A stretch of 64,000 bases of DNA from Ruegeria_C sp041537905 (GTDB lineage Bacteria > Pseudomonadota > Alphaproteobacteria > Rhodobacterales > Rhodobacteraceae): positions 21,544-85,543 of the forward strand of contig NZ_JBGRUO010000024.1 of assembly GCF_041537905.1 (NCBI RefSeq). The letters are read 5' to 3'. This document shows, piece after piece, positions 1 through 10,286 of this stretch (positions are counted from its first letter, which is position 1; each line of letters begins with the position of its first letter). The translations under genes and the position numbers were made by a program. The notes under the pieces were generated by a model. It saw nothing but the letters and a program-made list of their open reading frames with translations, was not told where the DNA came from and did no database searches.

Positions 1-163
1 CAAGCGTATGACCAAGCTTCCTATTAACACTGCTAAGATCATCCATAATCAATTCACTACTGCAAAACCGCCCCGTGTTCTAAATAAAATTCCCCAATGC
101 AAGCGATTAGCTTAGACTCAGGCTGTCGAACAATAAGAACCGCGAACAGAACAGGGAAGTTCC

Positions 164-1819
164 ATGTCAATCAAACCACCCTTAACAGACCTGCCCATCG
201 GCGTTGCCGATGAAGGTTTTTACCGGGGGTTCAGTCACATCGTCACCATTTCGTCAAAGCTGGCGATTGGTGGGCTTGTGGTCTGGGCCATCGCGTTCCC
301 CGAGCAATCGGGCGCCGTCCTGAACTCGATCAACGCGTTTATCCTCTCATCCTTTGGCGCCTGGTATATCTGGACGGTGGCGCTGTTCATCATCTGCTGC
401 ATTGCCTTCGCACTCTGGCCAACGGCGGGCAGGTTGAAGCTGGGGCTCGACAGCGACGTTCCCGAGTTTTCCAATTTCTCATGGTTTTCGATGATGTTCG
501 GGGCCGGGATCGGGGTGGGGATGCTCACCTGGGCCGTGGCCGAACCGATGTATCACTGGACCAATAACCCCGAGGTCATTCAGGGCATTACCGAGGGCAG
601 TACCGAGGGCAATGTCAGAATGGCCTATAAGTGGTCCTTCTTGCATTGGGGGCTTGGGGCTTGGGCCTGTTACGCAATCGCCGGTCTGGCGCTTGGCTTT
701 TTTGCCTATCGCCGGGGCCTGCCGCTGACCATGCGGTCGTCGCTGACACCGCTTTTTGGTGCGCGTCTGTCTGGCTCGCTGGGGCATATCGTGGATATCG
801 TGGCGGTGGTCGCAACCATCCTGGGTGTGGCGCAGACGCTGGGGTTTGGTGTTGAGCAGTTTGTCGCGGGTCTCACCCGGATCGGGATCGGAGGGCTGAC
901 CAATGCCGAAGGCACGGCCAACACCGCCGGGGTTCTGATCGCCATCGTAGTGATCATGGCCGCCTCGACCGCCTCGGCCCTGTCTGGTGTCGGCAAGGGC
1001 ATCAAGTGGCTGTCGAATATCAACATGGTGCTCAGCATCGCTTTGCTGGCGTTTTTCCTGGTGTTCGGGTCAACCTTCTTCGGGCTGCAGGCGCTGTTCC
1101 TGGGGCTCTGGGATTACCTGATCGCCCTGCCGGACATGATGTTCCGCGTCTGGGCGGGCGACGGCAACCCCGACAGCACCGCCTCCAAGCTGGAAGGCTG
1201 GCAGGGCGGCTGGTCGGTGTTCTACTGGGCCTGGTGGATCGCGTTTGCACCGTTCGTCGGCCTGTTCCTGGCGCGTATTTCCAAGGGTCGGACAATCCGT
1301 GAATTCGTGCTGGGCGCGATGATCGTCCCGTCGCTGATGTGCTTTGTCTGGTTCACATGGGCCGGTGGCACCGCGATTGATCTTGAGATCAAGGGCGCCG
1401 AGGGCATCATCAAGAGCGCACCGGATGGCGACAAGATCTTTGCCATGGTGCAGTACATGCTGACGCCGTTCCTCGGCTGGGCCATGTCGGTGATGATCGT
1501 TGTCCTGCTGATGACTTATCTGGTGACCACTGCGGACAGCGCCGTGCTGATCGTGAACACCATCAATGCCGCTGGTGATGAAGGCCCGAAAGCGCGCCCG
1601 CATATCATCTTCTGGGGTGTTGCGCTGGGGGCTGTGGTGACCGCGCTGCTGCTGGTCGGTGGCCTCAAGGCCATCCAGACCGCGATGGTGATCGGGGCGC
1701 TGCCATTCTCGCTGGTAATGGTGCTGCAGTGTTTCGCGCTGATCAAGGCGATCTACAATGACGGTAAGCGCGAGAAAGTCGGGATACCTACGACCGTGGC
1801 GCAGGAGCCTGCTGAATAA
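164..1819 (+). CDS. BCCT family betaine/carnitine/choline transporter
   Basis: A secondary transporter of the inner membrane that takes up quaternary ammonium or sulfonium osmolytes (betaine, choline, DMSP) with Na+ or H+. The 551-aa length and about 12 hydrophobic segments fit the BCCT family. The Gly-rich stretch GAGIGVGM (residues 113-120) followed by the AEPMYHW segment, and the Trp-rich FYWAWWIAFAPFVGLF segment, are the family signature. The ATG follows AGGGAAG at good spacing. It is a single gene that ends at a shared terminator with the convergent ABC transporter operon. The substrate cannot be read from sequence. Confidence 0.93.
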   Translation: MSIKPPLTDLPIGVADEGFYRGFSHIVTISSKLAIGGLVVWAIAFPEQSGAVLNSINAFILSSFGAWYIWTVALFIICCIAFALWPTAGRLKLGLDSDVPEFSNFSWFSMMFGAGIGVGMLTWAVAEPMYHWTNNPEVIQGITEGSTEGNVRMAYKWSFLHWGLGAWACYAIAGLALGFFAYRRGLPLTMRSSLTPLFGARLSGSLGHIVDIVAVVATILGVAQTLGFGVEQFVAGLTRIGIGGLTNAEGTANTAGVLIAIVVIMAASTASALSGVGKGIKWLSNINMVLSIALLAFFLVFGSTFFGLQALFLGLWDYLIALPDMMFRVWAGDGNPDSTASKLEGWQGGWSVFYWAWWIAFAPFVGLFLARISKGRTIREFVLGAMIVPSLMCFVWFTWAGGTAIDLEIKGAEGIIKSAPDGDKIFAMVQYMLTPFLGWAMSVMIVVLLMTYLVTTADSAVLIVNTINAAGDEGPKARPHIIFWGVALGAVVTALLLVGGLKAIQTAMVIGALPFSLVMVLQCFALIKAIYNDGKREKVGIPTTVAQEPAE

Positions 1820-1867
1820 GCGACCATGTCAAATTGCCGCTGCCAAGTCCTGATGGTGGCGGTAACG

Positions 1868-1897
1868 AAAGGGCTGGGCCGGATGGCTCAGCCCTTT
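1868..1897. terminator. Bidirectional intrinsic terminator
   Basis: A 13-bp near-perfect hairpin (AAAGGGCTGGGCC / GGCTCAGCCCTTT with a GGAT loop) sits between the convergent BCCT and ABC ATPase genes. The A/T ends of both arms can serve as U-tracts in either direction. Confidence 0.75.
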
Positions 1898-1917
1898 CAA
1901 TTTGATCCTGCCGTGAT

Positions 1918-4005
1918 TTATTCGGCGGCGATCTTGATGACCGGTTGCATCCGCTCCAGCACCTCGTCGGAGAGATGACATTTGATCTGATGCCCATCGG
2001 CCAGCGTCTTGACCGGCGGCACATCCTTTTCGCACAGACCGCCAGCCACTTCGGATTTCCAGCGACACCGCGTCTGGAACGGGCAGCCCGGCGGGGGGTT
2101 CATCGCCGAGGGGATGTCGCCCTCCAACACGATATGCTCCTTCTCGATCGAGGTGTCGGCAATCGGCACCGCGCTCAGCAAGGCCTCGGTATAGGGGTGA
2201 TAGGGCGGGCTGAAGACCTGATCGGTCGAGCCCAGTTCCACCACATGGCCCAGATACATCACCATGACCCGGTCGCTGAGATAGCGCACGATGGACAGGT
2301 CATGGCTGATGAACAGCAGCGTGGTCTTGTGCTCGCGCTGGATCTCCATCAGCAGATCGGTCACCGCCGCCTGCACCGACACGTCCAGCGCCGAGACCGG
2401 CTCATCGGCCACCACGATCCTTGCGTCACCGGCAAAGGCGCGCGCGATGCCCACACGCTGTTTCTGGCCACCCGAGAGTTGCCGCGGCATCCGGTCGGCA
2501 AAGGCGCGGGGCAGTTTCACCAGATCGAGCAGTTCCAGCATCCGCTGTTTGCGCTCGGCCTCGGAATTGCCGATGCCGAAAATCTCCAGCGCCCGGATGA
2601 TCTGCCGCCCCACCGTCATCGAGGGGTTGAGCGTATCAAACGGGTTCTGGAACACCATCTGCACCTCGGATACGGTCTTGGTGTCGCGTTCCTCGATGGG
2701 CACGCTTTCGATATTGCGGTTGTCCAGCAGAATCTGGCCATCCGTGGCGGTTTCCAGCCCCATCAGTACCTTGGCGAAGGTGGATTTGCCGCAGCCGGAT
2801 TCGCCCACGATCGCCAGCGTCTCGGATTCGCGGGCCTCGAAGCTCAACGTCTCGTTGGCCTTCACCACCTTGGTCTCACCACCGCCGAACAGGGCATTGG
2901 CAGCCACCTCATAGTATTTCTTGAGGTTGTCCATCTTCAGGACAACATTACCGACCTCACCCTTTTCTTTCTGTTCGCCCAAGGTGATCGGCGCGTTCCA
3001 GTCGATCTCCTTGTATTTCAGGCAGCGGGTGTGGTGCCGGTCATTGCCGGGCACTGCCTCCATCATGATATCGCCTGCGTCGCAGCGATCCTCTTCGAAA
3101 TAGTCGCAGCGCGGGCCGAAATTGCAGCCCGGAGGACGCTCATGGGGCAGGGGAAAGTTGCCCGGAATCGCCACCAGCGGGCGCGCGTTCTTGTCAGCGC
3201 CGGGCAGCGGGATCGACCGGAACAGCGCCTGCGTATAGGGGTGCTGCATGTGGTCAAACACATCAGCGATCGAGCCGCGCTCCACCGCCTCGCCGGAATA
3301 CATGACGCAAAGCCGATCGCAGGTTTCCAGCACCAGTCCAAGGTTGTGCGAGATGAACAACATCGAGGTGCCGTATTTCTTGCCCAGATCCTTGACCAGT
3401 TCGACCACGGCGGCCTCAACCGTCACGTCCAGCGCGGTGGTCGGTTCATCCAGGATCAACAGCGCTGGTTTTGACATCAACGCCATCGCGATGACGATCC
3501 GTTGCTGCTGACCACCCGACAATTGGTGCGGGAAGGAGTTCAGCATCCGCTCGGGGTCGGGCAGGCGCACATCGGTGACCACCTCCAGCGCGCGGGCATA
3601 GGCCTCTTCCTGGCTGACCCCCTCATGGATCATCGGCACTTCCATCAGCTGCTTGCCGATCTTCATCGCCGGGTTCAGCGAGGCCATGGGTTCCTGATAG
3701 ATCATCGCGATTTCATTGCCGCGAATGTCGCGCAATTCCTCGTCGCTCATCTGACCCAGGTCGCGGCCCTTGAACTTGATCGAGCCGCCCACGATGCGCC
3801 CGTTCTTGCCCAGATCCTGCATCACGCCCAGCGCCACGGTGGATTTGCCGCACCCGGATTCGCCGACCAGTCCGACCGCCTCACCGGGCCGCACCGTGAC
3901 CGAGAAATCCATCACGGCCGGAATTTCGCGTAACCGGGTGAAGAAGGATATCGACAGCTTGTCGATCTCCAGAATGGGCCCGTCATATTCCGCCAGTTTG
4001 TTCAT
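1918..4005 (-). CDS. Peptide/opine ABC transporter, fused double ATPase (DppD-DppF type)
   Basis: Energises import of a peptide- or opine-like solute. Two complete ABC-ATPase modules are fused in 695 aa. Each has a GESGCGKST Walker A, an LSGGQ signature (LSGGQQQR, then LSGGQKQR) and a LxxDEP Walker B. Each module also carries the oligopeptide-ATPase C-terminal extension with its Cys cluster (CNFGPRC, CPFQTRC). The fusion is common in alphaproteobacteria. It is the last gene of a four-gene operon read leftwards: binding protein, two permeases, ATPase. The start is ATG after a GGAG-type site. Confidence 0.95.
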   Translation of the reverse strand: MNKLAEYDGPILEIDKLSISFFTRLREIPAVMDFSVTVRPGEAVGLVGESGCGKSTVALGVMQDLGKNGRIVGGSIKFKGRDLGQMSDEELRDIRGNEIAMIYQEPMASLNPAMKIGKQLMEVPMIHEGVSQEEAYARALEVVTDVRLPDPERMLNSFPHQLSGGQQQRIVIAMALMSKPALLILDEPTTALDVTVEAAVVELVKDLGKKYGTSMLFISHNLGLVLETCDRLCVMYSGEAVERGSIADVFDHMQHPYTQALFRSIPLPGADKNARPLVAIPGNFPLPHERPPGCNFGPRCDYFEEDRCDAGDIMMEAVPGNDRHHTRCLKYKEIDWNAPITLGEQKEKGEVGNVVLKMDNLKKYYEVAANALFGGGETKVVKANETLSFEARESETLAIVGESGCGKSTFAKVLMGLETATDGQILLDNRNIESVPIEERDTKTVSEVQMVFQNPFDTLNPSMTVGRQIIRALEIFGIGNSEAERKQRMLELLDLVKLPRAFADRMPRQLSGGQKQRVGIARAFAGDARIVVADEPVSALDVSVQAAVTDLLMEIQREHKTTLLFISHDLSIVRYLSDRVMVMYLGHVVELGSTDQVFSPPYHPYTEALLSAVPIADTSIEKEHIVLEGDIPSAMNPPPGCPFQTRCRWKSEVAGGLCEKDVPPVKTLADGHQIKCHLSDEVLERMQPVIKIAAE

Positions 4006-4097
4006 CTTGTCTTCTCCTCGCGAGAGTCAGGGCATCCCCTTCATCTGGCTTAAATCGGTCTGGAGACCGGGGGCTGCCCCCCGGTCCATCCTCTCCA

Positions 4098-5312
4098 TCA
4101 GTCCTTCAGGCTCTCTTCCCGCAAACCGTCTGCCAACAGGTTCAAACCCAGAACCATGGTCAGCAGCGCAAGCGCCGGGGGCAGAGCAGGGTGCAGATAG
4201 ACCGAGAGCAGCTTGCGCCCCTCATTGATGGTCGAACCCCAATCCGGGCTTTCCGGCGGCAGTCCCAGCCCGAAGAAGCCCAACGTCCCCAGAAGGATCG
4301 TGGTGTAGCCGATGCGCAGGCAGAAATCGACGATCAGCGGACCACGCGCATTGGGCAGGATTTCCCACAGCATGATGTACCACGGGCCTTCACCCCTCGT
4401 CTGCGCGGCGGCCACATAGTCGCGTGTCTTGATGTCCAGCGTCAGGCCGCGCACGATGCGGAACACCGTGGGCGAGTTGACGAAGACCACCGAGACGAAC
4501 ACCACCAGCACGCCGCCCGGTATGTCGAACAGATCAAGGATGTTCGGGATGCCCGGTATCCAATAGCTGTCGGTTTGGACGATCGCGCCGTTGTTCGAGA
4601 TCAGCGACAGATAAAGCCAGATCGCGACCCCAAGCACACCGATCAGCAGTGGCGTTCTGAACCGTGGCTGCGTATAGAACCGCGAGTTGAGCAACACCGC
4701 CAGAAACACGATGGGAAACACGAACAGCACGGTTGCCATATAGTTCGGCACGCCGGTTGCCACGATCTCGGGCGTGACCAGCAGGTAGAACAGCAGGATC
4801 ACCGGGAAGGCCAGGATCAGGTTCGACAGGAAGGACAGGATCGTATCCAGCCGACCGCCATAATAGCCCGCAGGCAGGCCCAGCGTGATCCCCACCATGA
4901 AGGCAAAGACCGTCGCCAGCGGTGCGATCTGCACCACGATCCAGGCCCCTTTGACCATGCGGCTGAACACGTCGCGCGCCAGATTGTCGCCACCCAGAAG
5001 ATACCATGCATACTGGCCTTCTTCGGCACCGCTCACCGGAGTTCCCGGCGGCTTGTTCTTCATGCCCGAGACCTGATCCAGCGCATCCTGCGTGACGATC
5101 AGGTCCATCGCGCCGAAGATGCCGGTAAAGACCCAGAACATCACGAGGCCAAAGCCGATCATGCCGATGGGACTGTCAAAGAGCTTGCCATAAAGCCCCA
5201 GCCGCCGCTTGAACGCCATTGAGACGGCAAAAAGCAGGATCAGCGCAATCCAGACCGAGGTGAACTGATAGAAGATGCGGGTAATGATTTCGAATGTTGT
5301 GAGAGGTTCCAT
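4098..5312 (-). CDS. Peptide/opine ABC transporter permease (DppC type)
   Basis: One of the two inner-membrane permease subunits of the ABC importer encoded here, about 404 aa. It has an N-terminal DppC-like membrane segment and a core with five or six membrane helices. The EAA loop reads as RGEGPWYIMLWEILPNARGP. It is longer than most DppC proteins (about 300 aa) because of extra hydrophobic sequence in the middle. An upstream in-frame TTG at 5318 exists, but the ATG at 5312 follows GGGAGGAGA and is preferred. It lies 15 bp downstream of the DppB-type gene. Confidence 0.93.
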   Translation of the reverse strand: MEPLTTFEIITRIFYQFTSVWIALILLFAVSMAFKRRLGLYGKLFDSPIGMIGFGLVMFWVFTGIFGAMDLIVTQDALDQVSGMKNKPPGTPVSGAEEGQYAWYLLGGDNLARDVFSRMVKGAWIVVQIAPLATVFAFMVGITLGLPAGYYGGRLDTILSFLSNLILAFPVILLFYLLVTPEIVATGVPNYMATVLFVFPIVFLAVLLNSRFYTQPRFRTPLLIGVLGVAIWLYLSLISNNGAIVQTDSYWIPGIPNILDLFDIPGGVLVVFVSVVFVNSPTVFRIVRGLTLDIKTRDYVAAAQTRGEGPWYIMLWEILPNARGPLIVDFCLRIGYTTILLGTLGFFGLGLPPESPDWGSTINEGRKLLSVYLHPALPPALALLTMVLGLNLLADGLREESLKD

Positions 5313-5327
5313 GCTCAATCTCCTCCC

Positions 5328-6374
5328 TTAAGCAATTCGAATACGAGGGTTCAGGTAGACATAGCCGATATCTGATATCAGCTGCGTCACCAGCACCACG
5401 ATGACGGACACCACCGACACTGCCAGCAGCAGCTGGATGTCGTTGTTGCTTGCCGCCTGCACCAGCACCCATCCGAAGCCCTTGTAGTTGAAGAGCGTCT
5501 CGACGATCACCACACCGTTCAGCAGCCATGGGAACTGCAGCATGATGACGGTGAAGGGCGCGATCAGCGCGTTGCGCAGCGCGTGTTTCATCACAATGTT
5601 GCGGAAGCTGACGCCCTTGAGCCGCGCGGTGCGGATGTATTGCGCCGTCATCACCTCGGTCATCGAGGCGCGGGTCATCCGGGCGATATATCCCATCCCG
5701 TAGAGCGAGATGGTCAGCACCGGCAGGAAGAAGTTCTCGAACGTGGCATGTTCCATCGCCGAGGTTGCGGTGCCCTTGAACCATTTCAGCCCAACTGCAG
5801 AAGAAGCAAAGACCGCGATAAAGATCACGCCTGAAACATATTCCGGCGTTGCGGTCGTGGTGATGGCGAAGGTCGACAGGGTCCGGTCGGTTTTTGATCC
5901 TTCCTTCATACCTGCCAGAACGCCGAGCAACAGCGCTGACGGGATCATCAGCAGCATCACCCAGAACATCAGCTTGCCGGTCAGGCCAAGCCGCGTTCCG
6001 ATAACGCCGGAGACCTCATCCTTGAAGACGGTGGAATAGCCCCAATACCCCTGCAGGATACCGCAAAACTCGGGCGAGTCTTCGGCGGTCCTGCCGGGCA
6101 GGATGCACCGTCCCTGGACACTGCCATCTTCATTCGTATGCCGATATGAAGGCAAAATACCCAGCCATTCGCCGTATTTGACCGGCACCGGCTGAAGATA
6201 CCCGCCCTTTTCCAGAAAACTGCTGACCTGCTCATCCGACATCCGGAAGTTGCCCTGGGTCTTGGCGAGTTTTTCAAGGTTGGGGTAGAGGTTGGTCAGA
6301 AAGAAGACGAGGTAGGTCAGGCATAATGCGGTCAAGATCATGACGCCGACGCGTTTTAAAATAAATAGTCCCAT
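5328..6374 (-). CDS. Peptide/opine ABC transporter permease (DppB type)
   Basis: The second permease subunit, 348 aa, with the typical first helix (FILKRVGVMILTALCLTYLVFF) and the EAA-like loop around RTARLKGVSFRNIVMKHALR. A soluble insert of roughly 90 residues after helix 1 contains two cysteines (RCILPG, FCGIL) and faces the periplasm by family topology. It sits between the binding-protein and DppC-type genes and is almost certainly co-transcribed with them. Confidence 0.93.
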   Translation of the reverse strand: MGLFILKRVGVMILTALCLTYLVFFLTNLYPNLEKLAKTQGNFRMSDEQVSSFLEKGGYLQPVPVKYGEWLGILPSYRHTNEDGSVQGRCILPGRTAEDSPEFCGILQGYWGYSTVFKDEVSGVIGTRLGLTGKLMFWVMLLMIPSALLLGVLAGMKEGSKTDRTLSTFAITTTATPEYVSGVIFIAVFASSAVGLKWFKGTATSAMEHATFENFFLPVLTISLYGMGYIARMTRASMTEVMTAQYIRTARLKGVSFRNIVMKHALRNALIAPFTVIMLQFPWLLNGVVIVETLFNYKGFGWVLVQAASNNDIQLLLAVSVVSVIVVLVTQLISDIGYVYLNPRIRIA

Positions 6375-6491
6375 GTAAGCCCCTGTTGGTGGCCAGCGCG
6401 AGGAGTGTCAGGCCCTGCGCTTCGCTTTTTTGTTCGCCGGTCATCGACGAAGAAGCCGCGCCCCGGGGGGCGCGGATTGTGTTTTTCTCGT

Positions 6492-8162
6492 TCAGCCGAC
6501 GATGCCGAACTTGTAGATCTGCGGCAGGTCGGCGATGTGCTTTTCAACACCCACCAGATTGTCGCGGTGATGGCGCATGGCCGTCCGCCAGAACGGCTGG
6601 ATGGTCACGCCTTCGTCGATCATGATGCCTTGCAGCTTGCCCATCACTTCGCGGCGCTTGTCCACATCGGCGATCGAGTTTGCTTCTGCCAGCAGAGTGT
6701 CGAACTCTTCATTCGCGAACCCGGATTCGTTCCATGCCTCGCCTGACTTATAGGCAAGCGCCAGAATCTGGACGCCAAGCGGGCGGTGGTTCCAGTTGGT
6801 CGACGAGAACGGATACTTGGTCCAGTCGTTCCAGAAGGTCGATCCCGGCAGCACGGTGTGGCGCGCCTTGATCCCCGCATCGTTGAGCTGGGCCACAACG
6901 GCGGCCGTTGTGTTGCGGCGCCAGTCATCGTCGATCGACTGAATCTCATGCTCGTAGTCGCCCATGCCGGCTTCGTCCATCAGGGCCTTGGCCCGTTCCG
7001 GGTCGAAGGGCAGCCGCTTGACGGTGGAATCAAACTCGGGATGCATCGGTCCAACATGGCAGTTATCCGCCGGAATGCCGTAACCTGCCATCCCAAGTTC
7101 AAGACAAACCTCGTTGTCCACCGCCATGGCCAGAGCCTGACGCACGCGACGATCGCCATAGATCTTGTTGCCATCGGCGTCTTCGGCCAGCTGATTGGGA
7201 CGAATGACAATCGTGAAGCCGGACGGAATTTCCGAACGGGTCAGGCCGAGGCTGTCGAAGATATCGACAAACTCACCCACCGATTCCCAGTTCATATCGA
7301 TCTCTTCGGCCTCGTAAGCCGCCAGGAACGCTGCAGGATCGGTGCCGTAGTCAATGAACTCGATCCGGTCGACGTAGCCGCCCTTGCCAGCGGCATAGCC
7401 CCACCAGTCATGGCCTTCGTTACGTACCAGAACGCCCTTCACGCCAACTTCGTGGCTTTCCGGCAGCATGAAGCCGGTGCCAACGGGATTGGCGAGCATA
7501 TTGTCGGGGTCGTGGCTGCTGTGCACCACAGCCGCCGGATAATCCGCCATGCCGGGAATGATCGTGATATCGGGATTGTTGCTCTTGAGCTTAACGGTAT
7601 GCGAATCCACGACCGTGATCGCGCCATCGGCAGCTTTGTTGGTTTCCGAATCAACCAGCGAGGACATCCGCGAGGCCATCGAGTTTCCTTCGACGGTGCC
7701 ATCGCACCACATGGCAATGTTGCGCGCCACGTCGTCGGCGGTGAAGTCGTCGCCGTTGTTCCACTTGACGCCTTTGCGCACATTCAGGGTGTGTTCGGTT
7801 GCATCATCGTTGGTTTCCCAGCTTTCAAGCAGCATCGGCTTGAACGACCCGTCATTGTTGTACTCGACCAGGTATTCCAGCCAGCCTGCAGTGAAGGTCG
7901 CGATCTGGGTCCAGTCATAGGTGCGCGGATCCTTCAGGCCCCGCACTTCCATCTGATAGCGGATGGTGCCGCCCTTCTGGGGCTCCTGAGCCTGCGCGGG
8001 CGAGGCCAGCCCGATCATGCCGTAGGCTGCGGGCACGGTCACGCCAAGTGCCGTTACGCGCGCCATGAATTCGCGGCGGCTGAGCTGGCCGTCGCGATAT
8101 TCGCGGGCATGCATCTCGGCCGCGCGATGCACCGGCTTTCCTGTCAGTGTCTTGTTGGTCAT
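6492..8162 (-). CDS. ABC transporter substrate-binding protein, family 5, Tat-exported
   Basis: Periplasmic solute receptor of the dpp-type importer, 556 aa, of the SBP_bac_5 family (peptides, nickel, opines). The N-terminus has a twin-arginine motif (SRREFMARV, residues 28-36), a hydrophobic stretch and a likely cleavage site after AQA near residue 58, so it is probably exported folded. The ATG at 8162 follows CAGGGGAGATC. It is the first gene of the operon, and the 250 bp upstream separate it from an AraC-type regulator that may control it. The ligand is unknown. Confidence 0.93.
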   Translation of the reverse strand: MTNKTLTGKPVHRAAEMHAREYRDGQLSRREFMARVTALGVTVPAAYGMIGLASPAQAQEPQKGGTIRYQMEVRGLKDPRTYDWTQIATFTAGWLEYLVEYNNDGSFKPMLLESWETNDDATEHTLNVRKGVKWNNGDDFTADDVARNIAMWCDGTVEGNSMASRMSSLVDSETNKAADGAITVVDSHTVKLKSNNPDITIIPGMADYPAAVVHSSHDPDNMLANPVGTGFMLPESHEVGVKGVLVRNEGHDWWGYAAGKGGYVDRIEFIDYGTDPAAFLAAYEAEEIDMNWESVGEFVDIFDSLGLTRSEIPSGFTIVIRPNQLAEDADGNKIYGDRRVRQALAMAVDNEVCLELGMAGYGIPADNCHVGPMHPEFDSTVKRLPFDPERAKALMDEAGMGDYEHEIQSIDDDWRRNTTAAVVAQLNDAGIKARHTVLPGSTFWNDWTKYPFSSTNWNHRPLGVQILALAYKSGEAWNESGFANEEFDTLLAEANSIADVDKRREVMGKLQGIMIDEGVTIQPFWRTAMRHHRDNLVGVEKHIADLPQIYKFGIVG

Positions 8163-8413
8163 TTAGATCTCCCCTGAGTGAGTTTGTTTTTGATTAAAGA
8201 CGGGAGCGGCTGCGTCAGAAGTCGCACCGGATATCACTCTGTGGCGCGCGCATGGCGCGTTGGTTCTTTCAAGCTCCCCATGCCAGTATACGGCAACAGA
8301 AAATCCCGGGCGTCAACGATTGCTTTCGCCCTTTCACGGTCTAAAAACGACATCCGTATGATTAAAAAACGACTTGACGGCAAAAGCCTGGCTAAGGGCG
8401 GCTTAAGTTGGCT

Positions 8414-9214
8414 TTATGCTGCGCTGCGGCGGATGGCGGTGGGGGCCAGTCCGGTATGGTGTTGTATGAAGCGGGTAAAATAGGCTGCGCTGCTGAAGCC
8501 GAGGTCCTTGGCGATGTGGCTGGCGGGGCGTTTGCTTTGGATCAGCGCAGCGCGCGCTTCATGCAGAACGCAGCCGGTCAGCAACGCGGCGGCGGTGCGC
8601 CCGGTCTGGGATTTGCAGACCCGTGTCAGATGGGTGGGTGTCACGCCCAAGGCAGCGGCATGGTCGGCCATGCTGGCGCCAGTGGCATGGGCGTGTACCA
8701 GCCGGTCGAAATAGCGGCGCGCCAAGCGTCGGGCTGCGCTGGCGCGGGGCGCGGCGGGCTCTGCCTCGGTCGTGCGCTGCAGCCAGATGGCGGCCAGTTC
8801 CGCATAGGCCAGAACCGCCTTCGTATTCAGGCTTTTGGTGCTGTCCTGCTCACGGGCGATGGCATCCAGCAGACCCGCCAGCTCGTTCTGGGTGGCCACA
8901 TCGCGCACCCGCAAATGGACGGGGCGATCCGGCAGCGACGGGGCGCTGCCCACCGGCAGCACCAGTGCCTGGCCGAAACACTGTCGCCCCAGATCGATGG
9001 CCAGAAGCTGCCGGGCAGGGACGAAGATGGCGTTATGGGTGCCGATACCCGCGCGCGCGCCATCAAACAGCGCCACGCCCTGACCGCGCGTGATCCAGAG
9101 CAGCAGGTGATCGGCCCGGCTATGGGGCAGCTCAAGCTGCCAGCGCCCGAGCGGCGCAAGCTGCGGCAGGCTCAGCAGCCGCACGTCATTTGCCTGATCG
9201 GGTCCGCTCGTCAT
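8414..9214 (-). CDS. AraC family transcriptional regulator
   Basis: About 266 aa. The N-terminal half looks like an AraC cupin/effector domain (WITRGQGVALFDGARAGIG). The C-terminus has the double helix-turn-helix typical of AraC/XylS (HAAALGVTPTHLTRVCKSQTG, then HIAKDLGFSSAAYFTRFIQHHTG). An in-frame TTG start at 9292 would add 26 residues, but the ATG at 9214 gives the usual length. It lies just upstream of and in the same direction as the peptide ABC operon, which makes that operon the likely target; this is inference from position. Confidence 0.9.
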   Translation of the reverse strand: MTSGPDQANDVRLLSLPQLAPLGRWQLELPHSRADHLLLWITRGQGVALFDGARAGIGTHNAIFVPARQLLAIDLGRQCFGQALVLPVGSAPSLPDRPVHLRVRDVATQNELAGLLDAIAREQDSTKSLNTKAVLAYAELAAIWLQRTTEAEPAAPRASAARRLARRYFDRLVHAHATGASMADHAAALGVTPTHLTRVCKSQTGRTAAALLTGCVLHEARAALIQSKRPASHIAKDLGFSSAAYFTRFIQHHTGLAPTAIRRSAA

Positions 9215-9292
9215 GGGTTTGATCCGCCGAGAAACACTCTGTTCGCGCCATTTACAGCATGAAAGCGAGGGGTGGACAACCAGCCCCGCCAA

Positions 9293-10168
9293 TCACAGGT
9301 CTGGCCGCAGCCTGTGCCAGCCCGCTATCCGCGCGCGAAACCATGTGCGCTGGCGCTTGGCGAATTGCCGCGTCGCGATGGTGGCCCGTTCGCGGGCGGT
9401 CTCAAGATCAATCTCGCCATCGAGATAGGCGATCAGTTCCGGCACGCCGATCGCCTTGCACGAGGGCAGGGTGTCCTCATAACGGTCGCGCATCGCGGCC
9501 ACCTCCTCCAGCGCGCCGCCCGCCAGCATCGCATCAAAGCGACGCGCGATGCGGTCCAGCAGCCAGTCGCGGTCGTTTTCCATCACGATCGGCACGCTCT
9601 GGTCGAGTGGCAGGATCGGCGCAGAGGTTTCGGCCTGCCAGTCCGCCAGCGGACGACCCGTGGCGCGCAGCACCTCCCAGGCGCGCTGCACCCGTGCGCG
9701 GTTCTGCCGGTCGATGCCTTGGGCGGTCCCCGAATCCAGCCCGGCCAGAAGCGCCTCAAGGGGCAGGGTGTCGCCCTCGGCGCGAATCTCGGGCGGCGTT
9801 TGTGGGATGTCGGCTATACCTTCGGTCAGCGACCGGAAATAGAGCCCGGTGCCCCCCACAATGATCGGGCGTTGGGGGCCGGTCAGCAGCGGCGTCACCT
9901 CGCGCAGCCAGTGACCCGCTGAATAAGCCACATCATAGGGGACGTGACCATAGAGCAGGTGCGGCGCGCGGGCTTCTTCCTCGGGGGACGGGCGGGCGGT
10001 GATCACGCGCCAGCAGTCATAGACCTGACTGGCATCGGCATTGATGATCACCCCGCCATGGCGCTCGGCGATTTGCAGCGCCAGTTCCGACTTGCCCGAG
10101 GCGGTTGGACCGGCAATCAGAACCGGCAATCCTTTGGGGATGTCAGGCAGTTGTGCGACAAGCCTCAT
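9293..10168 (-). CDS. miaA: tRNA dimethylallyltransferase
   Basis: Transfers a dimethylallyl group to N6 of A37 in tRNAs reading UNN codons. The 291-aa product from the ATG at 10168 has the P-loop GPTASGKS (residues 20-27), the INADASQVYD motif and VGGTGLYFRSL of the MiaA family. An open extension to 10330 would overlap the divergent pyrH start and is rejected. Its ATG is 118 bp from that of pyrH, so both promoters must lie in that short gap. Confidence 0.96.
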   Translation of the reverse strand: MRLVAQLPDIPKGLPVLIAGPTASGKSELALQIAERHGGVIINADASQVYDCWRVITARPSPEEEARAPHLLYGHVPYDVAYSAGHWLREVTPLLTGPQRPIIVGGTGLYFRSLTEGIADIPQTPPEIRAEGDTLPLEALLAGLDSGTAQGIDRQNRARVQRAWEVLRATGRPLADWQAETSAPILPLDQSVPIVMENDRDWLLDRIARRFDAMLAGGALEEVAAMRDRYEDTLPSCKAIGVPELIAYLDGEIDLETARERATIATRQFAKRQRTWFRARIAGWHRLRPDL

Positions 10169-10286
10169 GTGGCGACCCGCCGCTGGTGCAAATTCCTGAC
10201 TGTCTGGTGCCCGACCCGCATTGAACCTCGCTGCGTTTTGCTTCATTTTGCGCCGCAAATACACCGGTGCCGCAGCGGAGCGCAAC

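Noticed and set aside
1945..3474. 509-codon open frame on the + strand
   Set aside because: It is antisense to the ABC double ATPase, is His/Arg-rich with no domain, and is a by-product of GC-rich codon use.
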